Assembly (NCBI GenBank): GCA_944323845.1
Contig: CALUUA010000007.1
Span: 23,275 to 87,274, forward strand
Direction of reading: 5' to 3'
DNA from: an uncultured Bacteroidales bacterium
GTDB taxonomy: Bacteria; Bacteroidota; Bacteroidia; Bacteroidales; UBA932
DNA: 64,000 nt
Shown: positions 10,187 through 19,012 of the stretch, one piece after another
Position numbering within the stretch: the stretch's first letter is position 1
Layout of the letters: each line of letters starts with the position of its first letter
The notes under the pieces: generated by a model
The model's database searches: none
The model's input: only the letters and a program-made list of their open reading frames with translations
Told to the model about the DNA's origin: nothing
Position numbers and translations under genes: made by a program

Positions 10187-11311
10187 TTAATTGTTGTTGT
10201 TCTCCATCAGATAAACTTTCATGAACCCGTTCAGGTCGCCGTCCAGCACTCCCTGAGTGTCGGATGTCTCATAACCGGTACGCAGATCCTTTACCATCTT
10301 GTACGGATGGAGGACATAGCTGCGTATCTGCGAACCCCACTCTATTTTCTTTTTCTGCCCCTCCAGCTCCGCCTGTTTTTCCTGTCTCTTCTTCAGTTCC
10401 AGATCATAAAGTCTGGATTTCAGTATTCTCAAGGCATTCTGGCGGTTGTCCAACTGCGAACGCGTCTCCGTATTCTCGACCACTATGCCTGTCGGGATAT
10501 GCTTTACACGCACCCCCGTCTCGACCTTGTTCACATTCTGCCCGCCTGCCCCGCTGGACCGGTAAGTATCCCACTCCAGATCGGCAGGATTGATCTCTAT
10601 CTCTATGGTATCGTCCACTAACGGATACACGAAAACCGAAGAAAATGTAGTTTGACGCTTGCCCTGTGCGTTGAACGGAGAGATGCGCACCAATCTGTGT
10701 ACCCCGCTCTCGGCCTTCAGATACCCGAATGCGTAATCGCCTTCGAACTGTATCGTAGCCGACTTGATACCGGCATCCTCGCCTTCGAGCAAGTCCGTGA
10801 CAGTGACCTTGTACCCGTTCCGCTCGCCCCAACGCATATACATGCGCATAAGCATCGAAGACCAGTCGTTCGCCTCCGTCCCGCCGGCTCCTGAATTTAT
10901 CGTCAGGATGGCTCCCAGACTGTCGCCTTCTTCTCCGAGCATATTCCTCAGCTCCAGAGTCTCGATTTCTTTCTCCACGGCCGCATATGCCTCGGACAAC
11001 TCCTTCGTTTCAGGAGTCTCCGCATCTTCTCCGGCTGTTTCCAGACTCTCTCTGGCAAACTCGAGGAAGACATCCAGATCGGCCAGTCCCGAAGCAACCT
11101 TGTCATATCCGCTGACCCAGAATTTCACGCCGGCCAGCTCCTTCAGGAATTTTTCCGCCTCTTTCGGATCGTTCCAGAAGTCCGGGGCGAGGGTACGCTC
11201 CTGCTTCTGCTCCACTTCACGGCGCTTTTCATCTATATTCAGGCATTTCTCCAGAGTTTCAGCCCTCTGTTTCAGTTCCTTAATCTGTTCCGCTGTTATC
11301 ATTTCAGTCAT
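10187..11311 (-). CDS. prfB: Peptide chain release factor 2
   Basis: The 374-residue product carries the peptidyl-hydrolysis motif GGQ at residues 256-258 (in [18 protein letters not shown]) and the RF2-type recognition tripeptide SPF at 211-213, which distinguishes it from RF1 (PAT). It terminates translation at UGA and UAA. The gene reads as one uninterrupted frame from an ordinary ATG: the region corresponding to E. coli codon 26 ([10 protein letters not shown]) has no in-frame UGA, so the programmed +1 frameshift that autoregulates many prfB genes is absent. It follows asnA after 37 nt and precedes fumarase by 5 nt. Confidence 0.97.
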   Translation of the reverse strand: MTEMITAEQIKELKQRAETLEKCLNIDEKRREVEQKQERTLAPDFWNDPKEAEKFLKELAGVKFWVSGYDKVASGLADLDVFLEFARESLETAGEDAETPETKELSEAYAAVEKEIETLELRNMLGEEGDSLGAILTINSGAGGTEANDWSSMLMRMYMRWGERNGYKVTVTDLLEGEDAGIKSATIQFEGDYAFGYLKAESGVHRLVRISPFNAQGKRQTTFSSVFVYPLVDDTIEIEINPADLEWDTYRSSGAGGQNVNKVETGVRVKHIPTGIVVENTETRSQLDNRQNALRILKSRLYDLELKKRQEKQAELEGQKKKIEWGSQIRSYVLHPYKMVKDLRTGYETSDTQGVLDGDLNGFMKVYLMENNNN

Positions 11312-11348
11312 TTTAGAATTAAAACATAAGCCCCGGCCACACGTCGCA

Positions 11349-12386
11349 TCACACCAGTTCTATGCCATGATCACGGCAGGCAGCTATCATTTCATCCGGC
11401 CAGATGCTGCTCTGTATCTCCCCGATGTGGGCCTTGCGAAGCAGGTACATGCACAGTCTGGACTGTCCGATACCGCCTCCTATAGTGCAAGGAAGCTCTC
11501 CGGCAAGGAGCATCCTGTGGAAATACAGTTCCTTCTTCCACTCCTGATGCCTTATCTCCAGCTGACGGGCCAGGGCAGCCTCATCCACCCTGATACCCAT
11601 GCTCGACACCTCGAATGCGCTTTGCAGCACAGGGTTCCACAGCAGGATATCCCCGTTCAGTCCCTTGAAACCGTAAGAATCTTCCGTACTCCAGTCATCA
11701 TAATCGGCGGCACGGCCGTCATGCGGCTTTCCGTCCGACAGCTCCGCACCTATCCCTATCACGAAAACAGCCTTATGCTTCCTGACGATTTCGTTCTCTC
11801 TCTCCTTGGGCGTCAGATCCGGATACAGCTGCAGCAACTCCTCCGAATGTATGAAGAAAATGTCTTCGGGCAGCATCGGCTCTATCTGCGGGAACTCCAC
11901 GAACACCTTGTTCTCAGTCACCTTTATGGCCTCGTATATCCTGCGCACGGTCGCCTTCAGGAAATGCACATTCCTGTCCTCCCTGCGGATCACCTTCTCC
12001 CAGTCCCACTGATCCACATAAATAGAATGCAGGTTGTCCATATCCTCGTCCGGCCTGAGCGCGTTCATGTCGGTATAGATACCCCTGCCCGGCCCGACTC
12101 CCATCATGGCCAGTTTCAGCCTCTTCCACTTGGCCAGGGAATGCACCACCTCCGCCGGCCGTTCGTCCATGGACTTGATCGGGAAAGTCACCGGCCTCTC
12201 CACACTGTTGAGGTCATCGTTCAGACCTGTCCCGGACAACACCATCATCGGTGCGGTCACCCTCAGCAGCGCCAACTGGGCCGAAAGGTTCTCCTGAAAC
12301 ATGTCCTTCACATATTTTATCGCTTTTTCAGTATTTTCGACATTTTCGAGCACATTCCTGTACCCTTCGGGCAATATCAGAGGCAT
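11349..12386 (-). CDS. asnA: Aspartate-ammonia ligase (asparagine synthetase A)
   Basis: The 345-residue product starts at the ATG at 12386 (MPLILPEGYRNVLENVENTE); the open frame extends 30 codons upstream but that part is unlike the family. Class II aminoacyl-tRNA-synthetase-like fold signatures are present: SVERPVTFPIKSM, GPGRGIYTDMNALRPDED, DQWDWEKVI, and the C-terminal GGGIGQSRLCMYLLRKAHIGEIQ. It makes asparagine from aspartate, ammonia and ATP. First gene of the minus-strand run leading to prfB, fumarase and Nudix hydrolase; divergent from cysK across about 160 bp that should hold both promoters, though I see no perfect -7 box there. Confidence 0.96.
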   Translation of the reverse strand: MPLILPEGYRNVLENVENTEKAIKYVKDMFQENLSAQLALLRVTAPMMVLSGTGLNDDLNSVERPVTFPIKSMDERPAEVVHSLAKWKRLKLAMMGVGPGRGIYTDMNALRPDEDMDNLHSIYVDQWDWEKVIRREDRNVHFLKATVRRIYEAIKVTENKVFVEFPQIEPMLPEDIFFIHSEELLQLYPDLTPKERENEIVRKHKAVFVIGIGAELSDGKPHDGRAADYDDWSTEDSYGFKGLNGDILLWNPVLQSAFEVSSMGIRVDEAALARQLEIRHQEWKKELYFHRMLLAGELPCTIGGGIGQSRLCMYLLRKAHIGEIQSSIWPDEMIAACRDHGIELV

Positions 12387-12544
12387 AACAAAAACTTTTG
12401 TCCTGTAAAACAATATTATAAATTTAAATCGGCCGGTGCCGGCCAATAAGACATTGGTCGGCAGACCAAATGGCAAAATTAAGAAAAATATGGCAATTTT
12501 TTGTAAATTCGCAGAATAAACGGACTTACCAAAAAGACAGGGAA

Positions 12545-13453
12545 ATGGACATCAAGAACAACATCCTCGGGACCATAGGAGGCACGCCGATGGTCAGGAT
12601 AAACAGGCTCAATCCGAATCCGAAGGTCAATATATTCGCCAAGCTCGAAGGTTTCAACCCCACAGGCAGCATCAAGGACAGGATCGCGCTGAAAATGATA
12701 GAAGACGCCGAGAATGACGGCAGGCTGAAACCCGGGCAGACCATCATCGAGCCTACTTCCGGAAATACAGGCATAGGACTCGCCATAGTAGGCATCATCA
12801 AGGGCTATTCCGTGGAAATCGTCATGAGCGACGCCGTATCCGTGGAAAGGAGAAAGATCATCCGGTCATACGGGGCGACGGTAACCTTGACACCGGGAAG
12901 CGAAGGCACCGACGGGGCCATCAGGCTGGCGAGAAGGAAGGTGGCGGAAAACCCCGGGAAATATTTCATGCCGGACCAGTTCAAGAACGCGGCGAACTAT
13001 CTCACCCACTATCAGTCCACGGCTTTGGAAATATGGCAGCAGACCGGCGGAAGGATAGACTATCTGGTATGCGCGCTGGGGACGTCTGGAACCATCATGG
13101 GACTGTCCAAGTTCCTGAAAGTCATGAATCCTGACATCAAGGTGGTATGCGCGCATCCGGTACGCGGACATTACATCCAGGGACTGAAGAACATGGAGGA
13201 AGCCATCGTGCCTGACATCTACGATCCTTCGCAGATAGACATACAGGAGATGATCGAGAGCGAGGAAGCCATCACCATGGCACGCAGGATCATTTCCGAG
13301 GAAGCCATTTTCGCCGGGATGAGCAGCGGAGCCGCCATGCTTGCAGCAGCCCGTACTGCCGCAAGAATCGCCCGGGGCAATATCGTGGTAGTCTTCCCCG
13401 ACCGTGCAGAAAAATACCTCAGCACCGGCATGTTCGCGGAGATCGAAGTATAA
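12545..13453 (+). CDS. cysK: Cysteine synthase (O-acetylserine sulfhydrylase), PLP enzyme
   Basis: The 302-residue product is chosen to start at the ATG at 12545 (MDIKNNILGTIGGTPMVRI); 25 upstream codons of the open frame are not family-like. PLP lysine is Lys44 in FNPTGSIKDRIAL; the phosphate-anchoring loop TSGNTG is residues 71-76; GTSGTIMG and GMSSGAA complete the fold-type II signature. It forms cysteine from O-acetylserine and sulfide. A CysM assignment cannot be excluded, as the two families are close. Monocistronic by appearance, divergent from asnA and convergent with the AraC-type regulator. Confidence 0.92.
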   Translation: MDIKNNILGTIGGTPMVRINRLNPNPKVNIFAKLEGFNPTGSIKDRIALKMIEDAENDGRLKPGQTIIEPTSGNTGIGLAIVGIIKGYSVEIVMSDAVSVERRKIIRSYGATVTLTPGSEGTDGAIRLARRKVAENPGKYFMPDQFKNAANYLTHYQSTALEIWQQTGGRIDYLVCALGTSGTIMGLSKFLKVMNPDIKVVCAHPVRGHYIQGLKNMEEAIVPDIYDPSQIDIQEMIESEEAITMARRIISEEAIFAGMSSGAAMLAAARTAARIARGNIVVVFPDRAEKYLSTGMFAEIEV

Positions 13454-13526
13454 GGAACAGGACCGGACTATTGCATGAACAGCTATACCGGCAGCTCAGC
13501 TCCCGAAGGTGCGTTTTCCGATAAAT

Positions 13527-14408
13527 TCAGTCGATGTTCCTGCGGTATTCCGTCGGAGACATCCTGACATACTTCCGGAAAAATTTCGAAAAGGCCGCCT
13601 GATCGGTAAAATGAAGGATATCAGCCACCTGCTGGACGAGAATATCCTCGTTTTTCAGCAGCTGTATGGCAAGTCCGAGCACTTCGGCGTCGATGACCTC
13701 GTGAGGGGTCTTCCCCGTACATGATTTCACCACGCGTGAGAGATGCTTGGTCGAAATGCACAGTTCCTTCGCATAGAAAGAGACCTCGCGTCTTTCCCTG
13801 AAATTCTTCCATACGAGTTCCATGAAATTGGCCATGAGAGAATCCTTCTTGGCCATAGTATGTATCTCGAGTGCCGGCATATGCTGCTCTATGATGAGAA
13901 GATTTCCGAATTCAAGGATAAAACCCTTGAAATACGTCCTGACCATCTCAGACCTGTAATTATGATTCATGTCGGAAAGCATGTCATCGACCAGATGCAG
14001 CTGCTTGAAAAGTTTCGAAGTGGCATTCGACGAGAGGCGTAGCACCGGATTGCCCAACAGGAGTGAAAAATAGTCTTTCGGCCCCGGGACAATGTTCTGC
14101 AGCACCTCCATCATGAATTCTCTGGAAGTAATGACACAATAGAAATCCAGATCCGTGCTGCACGAAAGCAGGCCGAAACTGGTGCCTTCCAGAATATCGA
14201 GGAAATCGCAGCGTTCCAGAGAAACTTCCTTGCCGTTCACTTCAGCCTCGCACTGTCCGGAGAAAACCAGAAGCATTATACGGCATCCTATCAGACGGAA
14301 TTTCTGGAGCATGGCAGAGTCATTGGCCGTAAGCAGGACAAACTTGCCGTCAATTTTCTGGTCGTCCTGAGCGAACGAGCACAGTTGTTGCATATTAATA
14401 CGCTTCAT
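13527..14408 (-). CDS. AraC family transcriptional regulator
   Basis: The 293-residue product has a cupin-like N-terminal sensing half (residues about 30-130, with VFSGQCEAEVNGKEVSLERC) and a C-terminal double helix-turn-helix: first helix pair around ELCISTKHLSRVVKSCTGKTPHEVI, second around VADILHFTDQAAFSKFFRKYVRMSPTEYR, the classic AraC signature ending. It is divergent from the RND efflux operon with 293 bp between the start codons. That region holds repeated TTTACAAAT motifs spaced by two helical turns. I infer it controls the efflux operon; the inducer is unknown. Confidence 0.93.
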   Translation of the reverse strand: MKRINMQQLCSFAQDDQKIDGKFVLLTANDSAMLQKFRLIGCRIMLLVFSGQCEAEVNGKEVSLERCDFLDILEGTSFGLLSCSTDLDFYCVITSREFMMEVLQNIVPGPKDYFSLLLGNPVLRLSSNATSKLFKQLHLVDDMLSDMNHNYRSEMVRTYFKGFILEFGNLLIIEQHMPALEIHTMAKKDSLMANFMELVWKNFRERREVSFYAKELCISTKHLSRVVKSCTGKTPHEVIDAEVLGLAIQLLKNEDILVQQVADILHFTDQAAFSKFFRKYVRMSPTEYRRNID

Positions 14409-14416
14409 GTGCCAAA

Positions 14417-14517
14417 TTTACAAATATTGTCCTATTTTGACAAAATTTAGTGAAAATCAGACAATCCAGCCATTAAATTGCGACATTTTTACAAATATAT
14501 ACGACATTTTTACAAAT
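14417..14517. promoter_or_regulatory. Candidate AraC-type operator repeats upstream of RND operon
   Basis: Two perfect 16-bp direct repeats CGACATTTTTACAAAT lie at 14481-14496 and 14502-14517, 21 bp apart, i.e. two turns of DNA on the same face. The core TTTACAAAT occurs a third time at 14417-14425, next to the regulator start codon. This layout is what AraC-family dimers recognise. It sits between the divergent regulator and efflux genes. Binding itself is inference. Confidence 0.55.
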
Positions 14518-14533
14518 GCCGTATAAAAGTATT

Positions 14534-14566
14534 GAGGTATTTTTGCAACTGCAAAAATTTTACCTC
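14534..14566 (+). promoter_or_regulatory. Inverted repeat in the RND operon leader region
   Basis: GAGGTA-TTTTTGCA is followed, after a 2-nt centre, by TGCAAAAA-ttt-TACCTC: a 14-bp stem with a 3-nt bulge and a very small loop. It lies between the operator repeats and the adaptor gene. It may be a second protein-binding palindrome or a leader structure; position relative to the transcription start is unknown, so its role is open. Confidence 0.4.
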
Positions 14567-14701
14567 TTCTACCTCTGTCGCCTGCCGGCAATGCAGGGGC
14601 TGACAGATTGAATACGAATGCATTGGCCGGAACGGCCACCATAAAAAAAACGGCTTCGGCCGGGATTTGTTTGACAATATACGATATTAATAATAGTAAA
14701 A

Positions 14702-15853
14702 ATGAAAGTATTGAAAGTTTTTATCCCAGGGCTGTGCCTGCTTGCAGGTCTGGTCTCATGTAAGGAAGAAGTGAGCCATCAGCCTCAGGCCAGCGCCTAT
14801 CCGTTGCTTACGCTGACCACAGAAAACAGGACGCTTTCTACGACCTATTCCACCGTACTCGAAGGAAAGCAGTATGTGGAGGTCCGTCCTCAAGTATCAG
14901 GATTCATCACCGATGTCCTCGTGAAAGAGGGTGCCAACGTAAAAAAGGGTGAAACTCTGTTCATCATCGACACCATACCCTATGCTGCCACATACGAGCA
15001 GGCAAAGGCTGCGGTAGCCACGGCTGAAGCGCAGGAGGCCACTTCAAAGCTGACGCTTGAAGGACAGGAGGAGCTGTACAAGGAGAATGTGATTTCGGAT
15101 TTCGAACTTCAGACTTCCAGAAATTCATATTTGAGTGCAAAGGCAGCCCTCGCACAGGCTAAGGCCCAGGAAGTAAGCGCGGCGAACAATCTTTCTTTCG
15201 CGAAGGTGACCAGTCCTGTGACAGGAGTCGCCGGAATGACTTCCATCCGTGTAGGAACCCTCGTAAGTTCTGCCATGACCGAGCCTCTCATCACAGTGAC
15301 TGACAATTCGAAGATGTACGCATACTTCTCCCTGACAGAGAAAGAGGCCTTGAGGCTCATCAAACAGTACGGCTCCATCGAGAAGACCATTGCATCATAT
15401 CCTCCTGTATCGCTGATTCTCAGCGACGGCTCCGCTTACGGACTCACCGGGAAGATTGATGCCATAAGCGGTATAGTGGAAAATTCGGTGGTCAGGGTCA
15501 GGGCTGTCTTCGACAACCCGCAGGGGCTTCTGATCAACGGCAGCAGCGCCACAATTGCCATACCTTATTACAGGGAGAACTGCCTTGTCATCCCGCAGGA
15601 AGCCACTTTCGAGATACAGGACAAGATATTCGCATATAAAGTAGTCGACGGCAAGGCCACTTCGTCCATGATTACCGTTTTCGGAATCAATGACGGCAAG
15701 GAATATATCGTGGAGAGCGGTCTCGAAGCCGGAGATGTCATCGTAGCTACCGGAGCCGGACTGCTCAGGGAAGGTACATATGTGACAGATGCTTCAAAAG
15801 CAGCGCAGGATACTGCTGCTGAAGAAAATGCCGGAGAAAAAGAAGGAGAATAG
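14702..15853 (+). CDS. RND efflux periplasmic adaptor lipoprotein (AcrA/MexA type)
   Basis: The 383-residue product has a lipoprotein signal (MKVLKVFIPGLCLLAGLVSC), then a membrane-fusion-protein core: the split lipoyl domain (YVEVRPQVSGFITDVLVKEG and later KVTSPVTGVAGMTSIRVGTLV), an Ala/Glu/Gln-rich alpha-helical hairpin between about residues 90 and 150, and a beta-barrel domain ending in VESGLEAGDVIVATG. It couples the inner-membrane RND pump to the outer-membrane channel. The permease begins 3 nt after its stop. First gene of a three-gene efflux operon presumably governed by the divergent AraC regulator. The highly charged EENAGEKEGE tail is normal. Confidence 0.95.
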   Translation: MKVLKVFIPGLCLLAGLVSCKEEVSHQPQASAYPLLTLTTENRTLSTTYSTVLEGKQYVEVRPQVSGFITDVLVKEGANVKKGETLFIIDTIPYAATYEQAKAAVATAEAQEATSKLTLEGQEELYKENVISDFELQTSRNSYLSAKAALAQAKAQEVSAANNLSFAKVTSPVTGVAGMTSIRVGTLVSSAMTEPLITVTDNSKMYAYFSLTEKEALRLIKQYGSIEKTIASYPPVSLILSDGSAYGLTGKIDAISGIVENSVVRVRAVFDNPQGLLINGSSATIAIPYYRENCLVIPQEATFEIQDKIFAYKVVDGKATSSMITVFGINDGKEYIVESGLEAGDVIVATGAGLLREGTYVTDASKAAQDTAAEENAGEKEGE

Positions 15854-15856
15854 AAG

Positions 15857-18800
15857 ATGAATCTTAAATATTTCATAGACAGGCCGATACTGTCTGTCGT
15901 AATTTCCGTGGTCATCGTATTGCTCGGACTGATAGGACTTGTCAGCCTGCCGGTGGAGCAGTATCCTGACATCGCGCCGCCTACCGTCAGGGTGAGCACC
16001 ACTTACAGCGGTGCAAATGCGGAGGCTGTGCAGAACAGTGTGATAGTACCTCTGGAAGAAGCCATAAACGGAGTCGAGAACATGACTTACATGGAGTCAT
16101 CGGCAAGTAACTCCGGAAGCGCTTCTATCAGTATCTATTTCAAGCAGGGAACAGACCCTGACATGGCGGCGGTGAATGTCCAGAACAGGGTTTCACGAGC
16201 CACCTCATTGCTCCCGGCTGAAGTCACGAGGGTCGGCGTCGAGACCATGAAGAGGCAGAGCAGTACGCTGAAGATTTTCGCGCTCTACAGTCCGGACGGC
16301 ACATATGACGAAACCTTCCTGACGAACTACATGTCCATCAACATCAAGCCTGAAATCCAGCGTATCTCAGGAGTCGGCGAAGCCAATGTGATGGGCGGCG
16401 ACTATGCGATGCGTATATGGATGAAGCCGGATGTCATGGCACAGTACGAACTCCAGCCTTCGGACATTTCCGCAGCCCTGTCCAGCCAGAACATCGAGGC
16501 GTCCACAGGTTCCATCGGAGAAGATTCGGAGAATGTCTTCCAGTACACGCTGAAATACAGGGGACGTCTGAGCACCGAAGAGGAATTCGGCGATATCGTG
16601 ATCAAGGCTCTGCCTGACGGAAGCATCATCAGGCTTAAGGATATAGCAGACATCGAACTGGGAGCTGTAAGCTACTCATACAGCGGAAAGGTGATGGGAG
16701 CCCCCGGCGTACAGTGTATGATCAACCAGACTTCAGGAAGTAACGCAAACGAAATCATCAACGAGATTGACAGCTATCTGTCCGAAGTGAGGGAGAATCT
16801 GCCGAAAGGCATAGTGCTCGTGGACATCATGAGTACCAAAGACTTCCTCGATGCTTCCATCCATGAGGTGATCAAGACCCTGCTCGAAGCCATCCTGCTG
16901 GTAGTGCTGGTGGTACTGGTCTTCCTGCAGAACATCAGAGCGACTATCATCCCTACTCTGGGTATATTCGTGGCCTTGATCGGTACCTTCGCCTTCCTGA
17001 TAGTGGCGGGATTCAGTATCAACCTTCTGACCCTGTTCGCTCTCGTGCTGGCCATCGGAACCATAGTCGATGACGCCATCATAGTGGTGGAGGCGGTGCA
17101 GGCGAAATTCGATGCCGGGTACAAGTCTCCATACCGCGCCACGGTAGACGCAGTAAACGGAATCTCCTCTGCTATCGTGACTTCCACACTCGTCTTCATG
17201 GCAGTGTTCATCCCGGTATCGTTCATGAGCGGTACTTCGGGTGTCTTCTATACACAGTTCGGTCTGACAATGGCCGTGGCCGTAGGTCTGTCTGCAGTCA
17301 ACGCGCTGACATTCTCCCCTGCCATGTGCGCCCTCATCCTCAAACCGAATGAAGAAGTGAAGCCGGGAGAAAAACCGAAGAAATTCTCCACCCGCTTCAG
17401 GATAGCATTCGATGCCGCGTTCCAGAGTATGTCGAAGAAGTACAAGCATGGAGTGACTTTCTTCATCAGGAACAAGTGGGCGGCAGGACTGATCTTGATA
17501 GCGGCAATCGGCGTACTGATGTACCTGATGAGCACCAGCAAGACTTCGCTTGTGCCTAATGAGGATATGGGTACCCTGTTCGTCAGCGTGGATGCAGTTC
17601 CGGGTAGTACGCTTCACGAGACTACCAAGGCTCTCGACGAAGTGGCCAACAGCATCAAGGATCTGCCTCAGATTCTCGTCTACAATCAGGTATCCGGATT
17701 CAGTTTCAGCGGCTCGGGAGCATCGCACGGTATGATGATCATCAAGCTCAAGCCATGGGATGAACGTCCGGGCAAGGAGAACAGCAACACGGCCGTATCG
17801 AACATGATATATGCACGTACCGCACATATCAAGAACGCACAGATATTCGTGTTCGCTCCACCTATGATTTCAGGTTACGGTACAGGCAACTCCTTCTTCG
17901 TGACTCTGCAGGACAGGTCCGGAAAAGGTATGGGAACGCTGTTCGACGTGACCCAGGGCTTTATAGACGAGCTGAACAAGAGACCGGAAATTCAAATGGC
18001 CTACACGTCATTCAGCGCGAACTTCCCGCAGTACAAGGTAGATGTGGACGCAGCACAGTGCCAGAGGGCAGGTATTACCAGCGATCAGGTGCTGTCCGTA
18101 ATGCAGGGGTACCTCGGAAGCCTGTATGCTTCGAACTTCAACAGGTTTACCAAGATGTACCGTGTCATGATGCAGGCCAAGCCTGAATACCGTGACGACA
18201 TGCAGGCTCTGGACAACATATATGTCAAGACTCCGTCAGGAATGGCTCCGGTAAGCCAGTTCATTACGCTGACCAAGACTTATGGAGCGGAAAACCTCGA
18301 CAGGTTCAATATGTTCCCGTCCATTACCGTACAGGGTATGCCTGCCGACGGCTACAGCTCCGGTGACATCATCGCAGCCATTCAGGAAGTGTCAAAGACA
18401 GCATTGCCTACCGGTTTCGGATACGAGTTCTCCAGCATGACCCGAGAGGAGGCCGAACTGGCGGAATCTCACTCCACGACCATCATCTACATCATAGCAA
18501 TCGTATTCATATACCTGATTCTCTGCGGTCTTTACGAGAGTCTCTTCCTGCCGTTCGCAGTCATCTGCTCCGTTCCGTTCGGTATCATGGGCAGCTTCCT
18601 GTTCGCCAGAATGTGGGGACTGGAAAGCAACATCTATATGCAGATCGGTGTCGTGATGCTTATAGGCCTGCTTTCGAAGACGGCGATCCTGATTACGGAA
18701 TTCGCTACGGAAAGAAGGAAGAAAGGCATGTCATTGAGCCATGCGGCAGTAGCCGCAGCCGGCGTCAGGTTGAGACCTATCCTCATGACAGTGCTCACGA

Positions 18801-19012
18801 TGATATTCGGTATGCTTCCGCTTGTCGCAGCGTCAGGCGTCGGAGCGAACGGCAACCAGTCTTTGGGCGTAGGTGTCGTCGGAGGTATGATAATCGGAAC
18901 AATAGCCCTGCTGTTCATAACGCCTATGTTCTTCGTAGTATTCCAGTACATCGAAGAGAAAGTAATGGGCAAGAGAAGAGAGGACAGGGAGTTAGAGGAG
19001 AGTGAGATATGA
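15857..19012 (+). CDS. RND multidrug efflux permease (AcrB/HAE-1 type)
   Basis: The 1051-residue product has the normal length and order of AcrB-type pumps: N-terminal FIDRPILSVVISVVIVLLG membrane helix, large periplasmic loops after TM1 and TM7, and twelve predicted membrane helices. The proton-relay aspartates lie at about residues 405-406 in LAIGTIVDDAIIVVEAV, and the partner lysine at about 941 in MLIGLLSKTAILITEFA. It exports hydrophobic or amphipathic compounds using the proton gradient. It overlaps the outer-membrane factor gene by 4 nt (ATGA), indicating translational coupling. Drug specificity cannot be read from the sequence. Confidence 0.97.
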   Translation: MNLKYFIDRPILSVVISVVIVLLGLIGLVSLPVEQYPDIAPPTVRVSTTYSGANAEAVQNSVIVPLEEAINGVENMTYMESSASNSGSASISIYFKQGTDPDMAAVNVQNRVSRATSLLPAEVTRVGVETMKRQSSTLKIFALYSPDGTYDETFLTNYMSINIKPEIQRISGVGEANVMGGDYAMRIWMKPDVMAQYELQPSDISAALSSQNIEASTGSIGEDSENVFQYTLKYRGRLSTEEEFGDIVIKALPDGSIIRLKDIADIELGAVSYSYSGKVMGAPGVQCMINQTSGSNANEIINEIDSYLSEVRENLPKGIVLVDIMSTKDFLDASIHEVIKTLLEAILLVVLVVLVFLQNIRATIIPTLGIFVALIGTFAFLIVAGFSINLLTLFALVLAIGTIVDDAIIVVEAVQAKFDAGYKSPYRATVDAVNGISSAIVTSTLVFMAVFIPVSFMSGTSGVFYTQFGLTMAVAVGLSAVNALTFSPAMCALILKPNEEVKPGEKPKKFSTRFRIAFDAAFQSMSKKYKHGVTFFIRNKWAAGLILIAAIGVLMYLMSTSKTSLVPNEDMGTLFVSVDAVPGSTLHETTKALDEVANSIKDLPQILVYNQVSGFSFSGSGASHGMMIIKLKPWDERPGKENSNTAVSNMIYARTAHIKNAQIFVFAPPMISGYGTGNSFFVTLQDRSGKGMGTLFDVTQGFIDELNKRPEIQMAYTSFSANFPQYKVDVDAAQCQRAGITSDQVLSVMQGYLGSLYASNFNRFTKMYRVMMQAKPEYRDDMQALDNIYVKTPSGMAPVSQFITLTKTYGAENLDRFNMFPSITVQGMPADGYSSGDIIAAIQEVSKTALPTGFGYEFSSMTREEAELAESHSTTIIYIIAIVFIYLILCGLYESLFLPFAVICSVPFGIMGSFLFARMWGLESNIYMQIGVVMLIGLLSKTAILITEFATERRKKGMSLSHAAVAAAGVRLRPILMTVLTMIFGMLPLVAASGVGANGNQSLGVGVVGGMIIGTIALLFITPMFFVVFQYIEEKVMGKRREDRELEESEI

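Noticed and set aside
10764..12449. 561-codon plus-strand frame opposite prfB and asnA
   Set aside because: Long only because both genes on the other strand avoid the relevant codons; the translation is low in pattern and crosses two unrelated genes.
16733..17827. 364-codon minus-strand frame opposite the RND permease
   Set aside because: Shadow of the permease; His/Asp-rich translation without family character.
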